Assembly (NCBI GenBank): GCA_963703085.1
Contig: OY969789.1
Span: forward strand, 1,302,001 to 1,366,000
DNA length: 64,000 nt
Origin: DATAEG01 sp963703085
GTDB lineage: Bacteria > Actinomycetota > Actinomycetes > Mycobacteriales > Jatrophihabitantaceae
Reading direction: 5' to 3'
This document shows, one piece after another, positions 7,764-16,848 of the stretch (position 1 is the stretch's first letter; the number at the start of each line of letters is the position of its first letter). The notes under the pieces were generated by a model. That model did no database searches. It was given only the letters and a program-made list of their open reading frames with translations, and had not been told where the DNA came from. A program made the translations under genes and the position numbers.

Positions 7764-10639
7764 TGACCGCGCACACCGCACCGCCCCGCGATTCATCTGC
7801 TCGCTCCGCAAGCGTCGCTCGGTCGATCTCACCCGGCGCCGGCCGGCGCGCACCCCGAGCAGCACTGCACTCCGACGCACCGCGCCTGGACCTCGGCGGC
7901 ACCTGGCGATTCCGCTGGCGGCCTACCGCTGCCGACCCCGCGATCGGCTTCGAGCTGGCCGACTTCGACGACAGCTCCTGGAGTTCCATCCTGGTGCCGG
8001 GGAACTGGCAGCCGCAGGGCTTCGGGTTGCCGGCATACACGAACGTCAACTATCCGTTCCCGGTGGATCCGCCGCACGTCCCGGACGAGAACCCGACCGG
8101 CGAGTACCGCACCGCGTTCGAGCTACCGCCGCATTGGCCGCCCGGGCCTGCAGTGCTCCGCTTCGACGGCGTCGACTCGATGTTCGCGGTGTGGCTCAAC
8201 GGTGTGGAACTCGGCTGGTCGACGGGCAGCCGGCTGGTCACCGAATTCGACATCGGCGAGCACCTGCGTCCGGGGCGCAACGTCCTGGCCGTGCGGGTGC
8301 ATCAGTGGTCGGCGGCGAGCTACGTCGAGGACCAGGACATGTGGTGGCTGTCCGGTATCTTCCGCGACGTCAGCGTGCAGGCGCGGCCGGTCGGCGGCAT
8401 CGACGACGTGTTCGTCCATGCCGACTACGACGCAGCCACTGGGGCCGGACGGCTGCGGGTCGACTCCGACCAGCCCGCGACAGTCACCGTGGCCGAACTC
8501 GGCCTGCAGCTGGCGACCGGCCAGGAGCACGTCGTCGATCACGTCGAGGCGTGGTCGGCGGAGCGGCCGCGGTTGTATGACGCGGTGGTGGCCACCGCGA
8601 GCGAGCAGGTGAGACTGCGCATCGGGTTCCGGCATGTCGAGGTCGTCGACGGGGTGTTCACCGTGAACGGCGTGCCGGTGCTCCTGCGCGGGGTGAACCG
8701 GCACGAGTGGGACCCGGACACCGGCCGCACGCTCTCCCTCGAGACCATGCGCCGCGACGTGCTGCTGATGAAGCAGCACAACGTGAACGCGGTACGCACC
8801 AGCCACTACCCACCACACGCTGCCTTCCTCGACCTGTGCGACGAGTACGGCCTCTGGGTGGTGTTGGAATGCGACCTCGAGACGCACGGCTTCGAGCGCA
8901 TCGGCTGGCAGGGCAATCCGAGCGATGACCCGCAGTGGCGCGAGGTGCTGCTGGACCGGATGCGCCGCACCGTCGAGCGGGACAAGAACCATCCGAGCAT
9001 CGTCATGTGGTCGCTGGGCAACGAGTCCGGCAAGGGCGGCAATCTCGCAGCGATGTCCGACTGGGTGCTGGCTCGCGACCCCTCCCGGCTGCGCCACTAC
9101 GAGCGGGACTGGGACAGCAGTTACGTCGACGTGTACAGCCGGATGTACGCCCCGGTCGATGAAGTGGACGCGATCGGCCGGCAAGCCGAGCCGGCCACCG
9201 AGGACCCCGGCGTGGACGCGCACCGCCGCGGCATCCCGTTCCTGCTCTGCGAGTACGGCCACGCCATGGGCAACGGGCCGGGCGGTCTCAGCGAGTACCA
9301 GGAGCTGTTCGAGAAGTACCCGCGTTGTGCCGGTGGGTTCATCTGGGAATGGATCGACCACGGGATCCGGATGCGCGCGCCGGACGGCACACCGTACTTC
9401 GCCTACGGCGGCGATTTCGGCGAGCCGTTGCACGACGGCAACTTCGTCATCGACGGGCTGGTGTTCCCGGACCGCACCCCCTCGCCCGGCCTGATCGAGT
9501 TCGCCAAGGTGATCGAGCCGGTCCGCATCACCGTCGAGCCGGGCGGCGTCACCGTGCACAACCGGTACGACACCATCGATACCGCTGGTCTGCGCTTCGA
9601 GTGGAGATTGGATAGCGACGGCGAGCACGTCGCTGCCGGACCGCTGAGCGTCCCGGTCCTCGCACCGCACGCGACAGCCTCCGTCCCGCTGCCGGAACTG
9701 CCCGCCGAGCAGGACGGTGAGCGATGGCTGACCGTGCGCGCGCTGCTCGCAGCAGACACCTCGTGGGCACCGGCCGGGCACGTCATCGGATGGGGCCAGG
9801 CGCAGCTGCCCGCCCGGACGACGAGTACCGGGGCTGCTTCGCGCCGTCCTCCGGCGGACTGGTTCGACGCGGCCACCGGCCGGCTGGAGCGGATCGGTAA
9901 CCTCGCGCTGGTCGGGCCCAGGCTGGACGTCTGGCGCGCGCCTACCGACAATGACCGGCGCGGACCCGACCCGGTGGAGGTCGGCTGGCGGGCAGCCGGC
10001 CTGGACCGGATGACTCACCGCCTCATCGAGCAGCGCTGGGAGGACGACGCCTTCGTCGTCCGCACCCGGGTCGCCGCGGCCGCAACGGACCTGGCGCTGC
10101 TGACCGACTACCACTGGGCTTGGCAGGACGACGCACTGCTGCTGACCGTGGTGGTCACTCCGGCGGGTCGCTGGCAGATACCCCTGCCCCGCCTCGGGGT
10201 GTGCCTGGAACTCCCGGCCCGCATCGACGATGTCGAATGGTTCGGCGGTGGACCGGGTGAGGCATACGCCGACACCCGGACGGCGGCAGCGATCGGCCGA
10301 TATCGCCGCACCGTCGACGGCATGCAGACGCCGTATGTCTTCCCGCAGGAGAACGGCAACCGCGTCGACACCCGCTGGCTGGAGCTGCGCGCGCCGGACG
10401 GTACCGGCCTACGGGTCGAGGGGCGGCCGTCGTTCGAGTTCGCTGCGCGCCGCTGGACCTCGGCAGACCTGGACGCCGCGACGCATACCCCGCAGCTGCG
10501 GCCGCGCGACGCGGTCTACCTCAACATCGACCTCGCCCAGCACGGCATCGGCACCGCCGCCTGCGGTCCAGGCGTCCTGCCCCGGTACGAGCTGACCGCC
10601 CAGCCGGCTCGCTTCACGATGGGCTTCCGGCCGCTGTGA
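7763..10639 (+). CDS. lacZ: Beta-galactosidase, glycoside hydrolase family 2
   Basis: LacZ-type retaining beta-galactosidase that cleaves lactose or other beta-galactosides; cytoplasmic, as no signal peptide is seen. The 958 residues show the GH2 order: sugar-binding domain (LDLGGTWRFRW to VEDQDMWW), immunoglobulin-like domain, TIM barrel (GVNRHEWDP, RTSHYPPH), and a C-terminal small-chain domain (WFGGGPGEAYADT). The acid/base glutamate is E421 in LGNESGKG and the nucleophile is E497 in LCEYGHAMGNG. Their 76-residue spacing equals that of E. coli LacZ (E461/E537). ATG 7763 overlaps the permease stop as TGATG; the long open frame upstream is a shadow. The product galactose would feed GalK and GalE encoded just upstream. 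Confidence 0.95.
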   Translation: MTAHTAPPRDSSARSASVARSISPGAGRRAPRAALHSDAPRLDLGGTWRFRWRPTAADPAIGFELADFDDSSWSSILVPGNWQPQGFGLPAYTNVNYPFPVDPPHVPDENPTGEYRTAFELPPHWPPGPAVLRFDGVDSMFAVWLNGVELGWSTGSRLVTEFDIGEHLRPGRNVLAVRVHQWSAASYVEDQDMWWLSGIFRDVSVQARPVGGIDDVFVHADYDAATGAGRLRVDSDQPATVTVAELGLQLATGQEHVVDHVEAWSAERPRLYDAVVATASEQVRLRIGFRHVEVVDGVFTVNGVPVLLRGVNRHEWDPDTGRTLSLETMRRDVLLMKQHNVNAVRTSHYPPHAAFLDLCDEYGLWVVLECDLETHGFERIGWQGNPSDDPQWREVLLDRMRRTVERDKNHPSIVMWSLGNESGKGGNLAAMSDWVLARDPSRLRHYERDWDSSYVDVYSRMYAPVDEVDAIGRQAEPATEDPGVDAHRRGIPFLLCEYGHAMGNGPGGLSEYQELFEKYPRCAGGFIWEWIDHGIRMRAPDGTPYFAYGGDFGEPLHDGNFVIDGLVFPDRTPSPGLIEFAKVIEPVRITVEPGGVTVHNRYDTIDTAGLRFEWRLDSDGEHVAAGPLSVPVLAPHATASVPLPELPAEQDGERWLTVRALLAADTSWAPAGHVIGWGQAQLPARTTSTGAASRRPPADWFDAATGRLERIGNLALVGPRLDVWRAPTDNDRRGPDPVEVGWRAAGLDRMTHRLIEQRWEDDAFVVRTRVAAAATDLALLTDYHWAWQDDALLLTVVVTPAGRWQIPLPRLGVCLELPARIDDVEWFGGGPGEAYADTRTAAAIGRYRRTVDGMQTPYVFPQENGNRVDTRWLELRAPDGTGLRVEGRPSFEFAARRWTSADLDAATHTPQLRPRDAVYLNIDLAQHGIGTAACGPGVLPRYELTAQPARFTMGFRPL

Positions 10640-10661
10640 GCATGGCGCGGTGCGGGCCGCG

Positions 10662-11699
10662 CTACGAACCGTCCGCCGCCCGGGTGCGGGCGAGGAACCG
10701 TTCGGCATTACCACCGCAGAGCAGCGCACGATCCGAGTTGCTCAGGAACGTCGACTCGCGGACGACTTTTCCGGCCGGCCGTTCGCCCAACGGATACGGG
10801 TAGTCACTGCCGAGCATGACGCGATCCGTGCCGAACGTGTCGACCAGGAGGCGCAGCGCTGTCTCGGTGAACACCAGGGAGTCGACATGCACCCGCGAGA
10901 CGTAATGCGACGGTGGAAGCTCCGAGGTCGCGATGAGGTCCGGGCGGCGATGCCAGGCGTTGTCCATCCGACCGAGCCAGAACGCGAACGACCCGCCACC
11001 GTGGGCGAAGCAGATGCGCAGCGAATCCGGCAATCGGTCGAACGCGCCGCCGAGGATCATCGCCAGCAGGGAGAGATGACTCTCCGCGGGCATGCCGACC
11101 AGCCAGCGCGCCATCCACCGATCGTTGCGCGCCGATTTGGCCATGCCCCACGGATGGACGAACACCGGTGCACCGACGGCTGCGCAGTGCTGCAGGAAGG
11201 TCACTACCCCCTCGTCGTCCAGGTCCCGGTCCCCGACGTGGTTGCCGATCTCCACGCCCGCATGTCCGTTGGCCAGGCAGCGGTCCAGCTCGCGGCAGGC
11301 CGCGTCCGGGTCTTGCAGCGGCACCTGGCAGAAGGGAATCAGCCGATCGGGCGCCGGTTCGCAGAGCTCCACGGCGAGGTCGTTGAACATCGCCGCGGCC
11401 ACCGCACTCTGCGCCGCGGGCCGGCCGTAACCGAAGAACATCGGCGTCGGGCAGAGCACCTGCACGTCGATGCCATCGGCGTCCATCTCGGCCAGCCGGC
11501 GTTCCACGCTCCACGACTCGCTCCCGACCGGCCGGTACTCCCGTTCGCCGACCATGAGCATGCCCGCGTCGTCGGAGTCGATGCGCAGGCTTGGCCAGGG
11601 CGCCCCGCCGAGCCGGTCGGTCAGGGACGGCCATCCGCGCGGGACGAAGTGGGTGTGGACGTCGATGACGCGCTGCGCGCTGTGGTGCGCGGCGCTCAT
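10662..11699 (-). CDS. nbaD: 2-amino-3-carboxymuconate-6-semialdehyde decarboxylase (amidohydrolase family)
   Basis: Metal-dependent amidohydrolase-superfamily decarboxylase that converts 2-amino-3-carboxymuconate semialdehyde to 2-aminomuconate semialdehyde. The 345-residue protein carries the N-terminal metal motif DVHTHF at residues 14-19, the ACMSD-like stretches CPTPMFFGYG and FCQVPLQD, a metal-binding histidine in VFVHPWGM, and the late GSDYPYPLGE aspartate motif. It is the last gene of a four-gene operon whose members overlap by ATGA; its ATG overlaps the dioxygenase stop. The neighbouring 3-hydroxyanthranilate dioxygenase makes its substrate, which supports this call over a generic amidohydrolase. 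Confidence 0.88.
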   Translation of the reverse strand: MSAAHHSAQRVIDVHTHFVPRGWPSLTDRLGGAPWPSLRIDSDDAGMLMVGEREYRPVGSESWSVERRLAEMDADGIDVQVLCPTPMFFGYGRPAAQSAVAAAMFNDLAVELCEPAPDRLIPFCQVPLQDPDAACRELDRCLANGHAGVEIGNHVGDRDLDDEGVVTFLQHCAAVGAPVFVHPWGMAKSARNDRWMARWLVGMPAESHLSLLAMILGGAFDRLPDSLRICFAHGGGSFAFWLGRMDNAWHRRPDLIATSELPPSHYVSRVHVDSLVFTETALRLLVDTFGTDRVMLGSDYPYPLGERPAGKVVRESTFLSNSDRALLCGGNAERFLARTRAADGS

Positions 11700-12217
11700 C
11701 CCTTACCCGGGTGCACGGTGCCGCAGTTGCTACACGTGCGGGCGTTGTCGTCGGCGTAGAACTGCTCGAACGCGGGCGGCAGATCCTTGACGATGTCGGT
11801 GACCTGCAGCTCGACCTCGTAGAGCAGGGAGCCGCAGTTCTGGCAGTACCACTGGAACTTCTCCAGCGTGCCCGGCTCGCGAACGCGCTCCACCACCATC
11901 CCGATCGATCCGGCTTCCGGGCGTTGCGGTGAGTGCGGGGTATTGCGCGGCAGCATCCAGGTCTGCCCTTCGCTGATCTGGATCGTCTCCGGTCCGTCCG
12001 TCGTCATCACGTCGACATGCATCGTGCCCTTGAGCTGGTAGAACCACTCCTCGTACGGGTCGACGTGGAAGTCGGTGCGTTGGTTCGGGCCACCGACCAC
12101 CTGCACGATGAAGTCGTTCGACGCGTACAGCGTCTTGTTGTTCACCGGCGGCTTGAGCAGGTGCTGGTTCTCCTCGATCCACTGCGCGAAGTTGATCGGC
12201 TGGGCGAGCTGGCTCAT
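11696..12217 (-). CDS. nbaC: 3-hydroxyanthranilate 3,4-dioxygenase
   Basis: Cupin-fold Fe(II) extradiol dioxygenase that opens the ring of 3-hydroxyanthranilate. The 173-residue protein has the family iron-site region RTDFHVDPYEEWFYQLKG and RNTPHSPQRP. At its C terminus are two CxxC pairs (CQNCG and CSNCG), the rubredoxin-like metal site of the bacterial form. ATG 12217 overlaps the deaminase stop (ATGA), with GGGAA upstream; an earlier in-frame start adds 12 unlikely residues. It sits between the deaminase and the decarboxylase of the same pathway. All key residues appear intact. Confidence 0.93.
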   Translation of the reverse strand: MSQLAQPINFAQWIEENQHLLKPPVNNKTLYASNDFIVQVVGGPNQRTDFHVDPYEEWFYQLKGTMHVDVMTTDGPETIQISEGQTWMLPRNTPHSPQRPEAGSIGMVVERVREPGTLEKFQWYCQNCGSLLYEVELQVTDIVKDLPPAFEQFYADDNARTCSNCGTVHPGKG

Positions 12218-12642
12218 GGCTGCGTTCCCTCTCCGGTGGTGGGTGTGCCGCAATCCGCTGCCGGCTGACGGGCAACGGCCTGGATCTCGATCAGCAGGTC
12301 AGGATGGGGCAGCTGATGGACTGCCACTGTCGTGCGGGCCGGGCCGGTGTCGTCGAAGTACTCGGCGTAGGCCTCGTTGTACCCGGCGAAGTCGTCCATC
12401 GTGACCAGGTAGGTAGTGACCTGGACGAGGTCGCTCAGGGCCGCGCCGGCCGCCTGCAGCAGATCGGCGATGTTGTCGATGACCGCACGGGTCTGGGCGC
12501 GAATGTCGCCGATGCCGGCAATCGAGTCGTCCGAACGGCGCGACGACGTGCCCGAGACGTAGAGCAGGTCGCCACCACGTTTGACATGCGGATAGCGCCC
12601 GCGCGGCGTCGCCTTGCCCGGCACCGTGAAGGACTCAGTCAT
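12214..12642 (-). CDS. nbaF: 2-aminomuconate deaminase, RidA family
   Basis: RidA/YjgF-fold protein of 142 residues. In this operon it is expected to hydrolyse 2-aminomuconate to 4-oxalocrotonate and ammonia, the role of NbaF/AmnD. Family features seen are YVSGTSSR, the long helix segment IRAQTRAVIDNIADLLQAAGA, and the substrate-site stretch ARTTVAVHQLPHPDLLIEIQ. ATG 12642 is used; a GTG at 12651 is also in frame. Its stop overlaps the dioxygenase start, and the aldehyde dehydrogenase ends 9 bases upstream. A general RidA enamine deaminase is the alternative, but the context argues for the catabolic role. Confidence 0.85.
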   Translation of the reverse strand: MTESFTVPGKATPRGRYPHVKRGGDLLYVSGTSSRRSDDSIAGIGDIRAQTRAVIDNIADLLQAAGAALSDLVQVTTYLVTMDDFAGYNEAYAEYFDDTGPARTTVAVHQLPHPDLLIEIQAVARQPAADCGTPTTGEGTQP

Positions 12643-12651
12643 GCCGGCCAC

Positions 12652-14118
12652 TCATAGCTGCACGCAGATGTTGGTGGGCTCGGTGTAGAAGTCCAGGGAG
12701 AACTGGCCGCCCTCGCGGCCGATGCCGGACAGCCCGACGCCACCGAACGGCGAGCGCAGATCGCGCAGGAACCAGGTGTTCACCCACGACATCCCGACAC
12801 GCATCTGTGCGGCCAGCCGGTGTCCTCGGCTCAGATTCGTCGTCCACACCGCAGCGGCCAGCCCGTACTCGGTGTCGTTGGCCAGCTGCACCGCTTCCGC
12901 CTCGGTGTCGAACGGCACCAAGCCGGCCACCGGCCCGAAAATCTCTTCGCGCATCACCCGATCCGCATTGCTCAGGCCCGTCCACAGCGTCGGCTCGATC
13001 CAGGACCCGCCGGCCAGCTCGGTCGGCATCGAGGGGATGCCACCGCCCACCAGCACCTTCGCGCCGGTCTCCTCGGCCAGCCGGTAGTAGGAGAGCACCT
13101 TGTCGCGGTGCTCGTCGCTGATCAGCGGCCCGGTCGTCGTCGCCGGATCGTCCGGCCGGCCGAGCCGCAATGCACGGGCCTGTTCGGTCAGCCCGGCAAC
13201 CACCTCGTCGAAGATCGGCCGCTGCACATAGACCCGCTCGGTACACAGGCAGACCTGGCCGGTGTTCGCGAAAACGGACCTGGCCAGCCCGGGCAGAGCC
13301 TGCTCGAGATCGGCGTCGGCACAGACGATCGCTGCGTTCTTGCCGCCCAGCTCGAACGACACCGGCCGCACCCGGGGCGCCACGGTGGCCATGATGCGCG
13401 CACCGGTCGCCGACGAGCCGGTGAAGGTGACGCCGTCGACGCCGCGATGCTCGGTCAGGAACTGCCCCGCCGAGTCCGGCCCGAACCCGTGCACCACGTT
13501 GTACGCACCGGCGGGTAGTCCGGCCTCGTCGAGGACCTCGGCAAGCAGGCTCGCGGTGGACGGGGTGTACTCGCTCGGCTTGACGACCACGGCATTGCCC
13601 GAAGCCAGCGCGGGTGCCACCTTCCAGGTGAGCAACAGCAACGGCAGATTCCACGGCACGATGACTGCCACCACGCCCAACGGCTTGCGCACCGCGTAGT
13701 TGAGCGCCTGCCGGCCGTCGGCGAGGTCGGTCAGGAACGCCGGCACGCCGGCTGCCGCGGCGGTGTCTGCGAACGATCGGAAGTTGGCGACCGCACGGGC
13801 CACGTCCAGCTGCCGGGCCTGTACTTCCGGCTTGCCGGTATCAGCGACCTCGGCGGCCAGGAACTCCTCGGCGCGGGTCTCGATCAGATCGGCGGCCCGG
13901 CGCAGCACCGCGACCCTGGTGCCCACCGTGCTGGTGCCCCACGATCCGTCCAACGCGCGCCGGGCTGCGCCGACTGCGCGATCTACCAGCTCGCGGTCGG
14001 CTTCATCGACGATTGCGCTGACACTGCCGTCGATCGGGCTGATCCGTTCGAACGTGCGCATCGAACCCGAGTCGACGTAGTGGCCGTCGACGAAGTTCTG
14101 CACCGAGCGTGGCGACAT
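12652..14118 (-). CDS. nbaE: 2-aminomuconate 6-semialdehyde dehydrogenase (ALDH family)
   Basis: NAD-dependent aldehyde dehydrogenase of 488 residues that would oxidise 2-aminomuconate semialdehyde to 2-aminomuconate. Visible motifs are VIVPWNLPLLLLTWK (cofactor/oxyanion region), FTGSSATGARI (NAD turn), FELGGKNAAIV with the general-base glutamate, and NTGQVCLCTERVYV with the nucleophilic cysteine. ATG 14118 has GGAGGT 5 bases upstream; an in-frame GTG at 14124 sits inside that RBS and is rejected. It is the first gene of the operon with deaminase, dioxygenase and decarboxylase. The order of genes is not the order of reactions, but all four steps from 3-hydroxyanthranilate to 4-oxalocrotonate are covered. 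Confidence 0.88.
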   Translation of the reverse strand: MSPRSVQNFVDGHYVDSGSMRTFERISPIDGSVSAIVDEADRELVDRAVGAARRALDGSWGTSTVGTRVAVLRRAADLIETRAEEFLAAEVADTGKPEVQARQLDVARAVANFRSFADTAAAAGVPAFLTDLADGRQALNYAVRKPLGVVAVIVPWNLPLLLLTWKVAPALASGNAVVVKPSEYTPSTASLLAEVLDEAGLPAGAYNVVHGFGPDSAGQFLTEHRGVDGVTFTGSSATGARIMATVAPRVRPVSFELGGKNAAIVCADADLEQALPGLARSVFANTGQVCLCTERVYVQRPIFDEVVAGLTEQARALRLGRPDDPATTTGPLISDEHRDKVLSYYRLAEETGAKVLVGGGIPSMPTELAGGSWIEPTLWTGLSNADRVMREEIFGPVAGLVPFDTEAEAVQLANDTEYGLAAAVWTTNLSRGHRLAAQMRVGMSWVNTWFLRDLRSPFGGVGLSGIGREGGQFSLDFYTEPTNICVQL

Positions 14119-14205
14119 CGACACCTCCGTACCGTCTCGGTCAGGCTATGCCGTTCGGTGCTGAGGTGGACAGCTGACGTCCAGTCTGTGCACTGCAGCC
14201 CGCGG

Positions 14206-15457
14206 CTAGACGCCCCAGTCCGGCCGTAGCGGCATCACCGCGTCGCCGCCGTCGGCGCGTACCCCGAGCACCTGGTGCAACTCGATGAGATGCCGTTCGA
14301 AGCCGAGCCGGGAGCCGGTCATGTAGAGCTTCCAGATCCGGGCCCGGGCCTCCCCCACCTCGGCGACCGCGTCCTGCCAATGCCGGTCGAGGTTGTCGCA
14401 CCAACCGTGCAGTGTCATCGCGTAGTGCTCGCGGAGGTTCTCCTCGTGCCGCACCTCGAAGCCGTTGTCCTGCATCGCGGAGATGATCGTGCCGGCCGCT
14501 TCCAACTCGCCGTCCGGGAATACGTATCGGTCGATAAAGCCCTTGCTCTTCACGCCCTCCCGGGTCGTGGGGCGGGTGATGCAGTGGTTGAGCAGGCGCC
14601 CGTGCGGCTTCAACCGGGAGTGCAGGAAGCTGAAATACGAAGGCAGCGACTTGAGCCCGATGTGCTCGGTCAGTCCGATGGAGGACACCGCATCGAAACC
14701 GGACTCGGTCACGTCGCGGTAGTCGCCGTAGCGCACCTCGGCCAGGTCGGTGAGCCCGGCACTGGCGACCGCCTTCGCCCCCCATTCGGCCTGCGCCCTG
14801 GAGAGGGTCACCCCGAGCACCTGCACCCCGTAATGCTCGGCCGCGTGTCGCACCATGCCGCCCCAGCCGCAGCCGACGTCGAGCAGGCGCATGCCGGGCT
14901 GCAGGCCGAGCTTGCGGCAGACGAGGTCGTACTTGTGCGCCTGGGCCTGCTCCAGGGTTGCGTCTGCCGGCGGGGAAGCAGGCACAGGTGTAGGTCATCG
15001 ACGGACCCAGCACCCACTCGTAGAAGGCATTCGACACGTCGTAGTGGTGGTGAATGGCCTCGGCGTCGCGCTCCTTCGAGTGCCGCCAGCCGTGCCGCAG
15101 CCGCCGCACGCCGTACTCCTCGGCGGGCGGCTCCACCAACCGGATCGCCTTCGGGTCGAGGTTGCGCAGCGCATCGAAGCGCTGCGCCCAGCTCACCGAA
15201 CCGATGGCGTCCGACCACAGGTACGACAGCGCCTGGTAGAGATCGCCGTCGAGTTCCAGTTCGCCGCTGACGTAGGCGCGGGCCAGGCCGAGCGAACCGG
15301 GCGCCGTGATCAGGTACGAGAGCGCTTTGGGGCTACGGATGGTCAACGTCAGGCCCGAGTCGGTCGGGCCTGCGGCGCTGCCGTCGTAGGCTTCGATGCG
15401 GATCGGGGCGTCGTCGAGCACATCGGCGAGTACCCGGGCAAGCGGCTTGCGCGGCAC
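14206..15457 (-). pseudogene. tmsB: Cyclopropane-fatty-acid-synthase-like methyltransferase (TmsB/BfaA type), frameshifted
   Basis: SAM-dependent methyltransferase that modifies unsaturated phospholipid acyl chains; with the adjacent FAD oxidoreductase it fits the 10-methylstearate (tuberculostearate) pair. The N-terminal part (GTG 15457, RBS AAGGTAGGA) reads to MTYTCACFP in one frame. The rest continues in another frame from PADATLEQAQAHKYD through the SAM loop LLDVGCGWGG to the stop at 14206. The break falls at a G4 run on the plus strand (14972-14975, CCCC in the coding strand). Removing one base gives a continuous 416-residue protein reading CFPPADATLEQ, as expected for the family. No other damage is seen, so a sequencing error, a recent mutation or a +1 slip are all possible. 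Confidence 0.82.
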
Positions 15458-15463
15458 GGTGTC

Positions 15464-16831
15464 CTACCTTCCTCGGACGGTCTTGTCGTAAAGATCCAGC
15501 AGCCGACCGGCAGGATCGTAGCTGTCTTTCAGCTTCTGGTAGGCAGTACCGCCGTAGGTGGCCCAGAACTCGTCCCGCGAGTAATACGAGGTGGAGTACA
15601 GGGACTTGCGGCCGCCCAACTCGGCGACGCGCTGTTCGATCGCCCGGTTGTGTTGGCCATCCTGCTCGCCTTCGGCCAGTTCGACACTCGACCAGAACCC
15701 GACGTTGACGTAGGTGGTCTGCGGATCGAGTGCGTACAGGTCCCAGCTGGCCGCGGGATCACGCTGCTTCAGCGGGCACAGCCACACCGGCTCGATGCGG
15801 GTCTCGGTATCGAGGAAGTCGATGAATTCGCCAACTCGATCGACCGGCACCTCGATGTCCTGCACCACTTCCTCGCGGCCGGCGACGCCCTTGCGTCGAT
15901 CCATCCAGTGCGAGAACCCGATGCGCCGGTTCACCGAGATCAATTTCCAGTACACGTCCGAGCGACGCCACCGGCTCGGCCACAGTCGACGGATCACCTT
16001 CTGCTGCGCGCCGAACGCACGCGAGCACCAGAACCAATCGGTGTCCCAGCGCCAGAGATAGTCGCGGACGCTCAACCAGTCGTCGCTGCGCTGCTGGATG
16101 GACCGGTAGTAGATCTGCTGGCCGGTGTAGTCGGAGATGCGCGGGACGGAGTCGGTGAACGTGCCGAGGGACAGGTAGCACTCAGTCGGGGTGAACCAGG
16201 TGCCGTCGACGAAGTCGACCGGCTCGCCGCGATAGCTGTGCTCGGCCGTGATCGTCGCGATCGCCGCGGCACAGTCCGACGCGCTGGCGAAACGCACGTT
16301 GCGCAAGTGAACGTACGGCCGGACGGGCGCGAGTTCGATGCGCAGCCGCAACGCGTAGCCCAGTGAGCCGTAGCTGTTGGGGAAGCCGTGGAAGAGGTCG
16401 GCGTGCTCACCGTCCGGGGTAGCGGTGACGACGCGCCCGTCTCCGGTGAGGATGTCCATCTCCAGCACCGACTCGTGCGGGCAGCCGACCCGGAACGAGG
16501 AGGACTCGATGCCGAGCCCGGTCACCGCACCGCCGAGCGTGATCGTCTTCAACTGCGGCACCACCAACGGCATCAAGCCGTGCCGCAGCGTGGCGTCGAC
16601 GAGATCACGGTAGGTGGTCATGCCGAGCACGTCCGCCGTCCGCGCCTCGACGTCGACGCTCAGCACGCCCTCGAACGGTGCCGCGTCGAGCGTCGCAGCA
16701 GCGGCGGCGCGAGGCCGGAACAGGTTCGAGGTACGTTTCCGCAGCCGGATCGGCTGATCCGGCGGCACCTGGGCAAGCTGGTGCTGCACGGCTGCCACGC
16801 GATGCTGGTAGTCCGCGACGCTGAGCGCCAC
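15464..16831 (-). CDS. tmsA: FAD-binding oxidoreductase (TmsA/BfaB type)
   Basis: FAD-linked oxidase-family protein (FAD_binding_4), 455 residues from GTG 16831. The FAD-binding domain contains the stretch TITLGGAVTGLGIESSSFR and GSLGYALRLRIEL. The C-terminal part is rich in aromatic residues and Arg (YLWRWDTDWFWCSRAFG). Proteins of this kind, paired with a CFA-like methyltransferase, reduce the 10-methylene intermediate to a 10-methyl fatty acid (BfaB Rv3719 / TmsA as I know them). The gap to the methyltransferase gene is 6 bp and to icd upstream 17 bp. No ATG is available near the start, and an upstream open frame is the shadow of icd, so the start is a best guess. A DprE1-like function is less likely given the partner. 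Confidence 0.78.
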   Translation of the reverse strand: MALSVADYQHRVAAVQHQLAQVPPDQPIRLRKRTSNLFRPRAAAAATLDAAPFEGVLSVDVEARTADVLGMTTYRDLVDATLRHGLMPLVVPQLKTITLGGAVTGLGIESSSFRVGCPHESVLEMDILTGDGRVVTATPDGEHADLFHGFPNSYGSLGYALRLRIELAPVRPYVHLRNVRFASASDCAAAIATITAEHSYRGEPVDFVDGTWFTPTECYLSLGTFTDSVPRISDYTGQQIYYRSIQQRSDDWLSVRDYLWRWDTDWFWCSRAFGAQQKVIRRLWPSRWRRSDVYWKLISVNRRIGFSHWMDRRKGVAGREEVVQDIEVPVDRVGEFIDFLDTETRIEPVWLCPLKQRDPAASWDLYALDPQTTYVNVGFWSSVELAEGEQDGQHNRAIEQRVAELGGRKSLYSTSYYSRDEFWATYGGTAYQKLKDSYDPAGRLLDLYDKTVRGR

Positions 16832-16848
16832 CTGCGCCGTCCGGGTGC

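Noticed and set aside
8123..10114. 663-codon minus-strand open frame opposite lacZ
   Set aside because: It is antisense to a well-supported GH2 enzyme, with His/Arg/Val-rich composition typical of GC-rich shadows.
14141..15457. tmsB region read as a single 438-residue protein
   Set aside because: After residue ~158 that frame turns Arg/Pro-rich and loses all methyltransferase motifs, while the true motifs continue in another frame.
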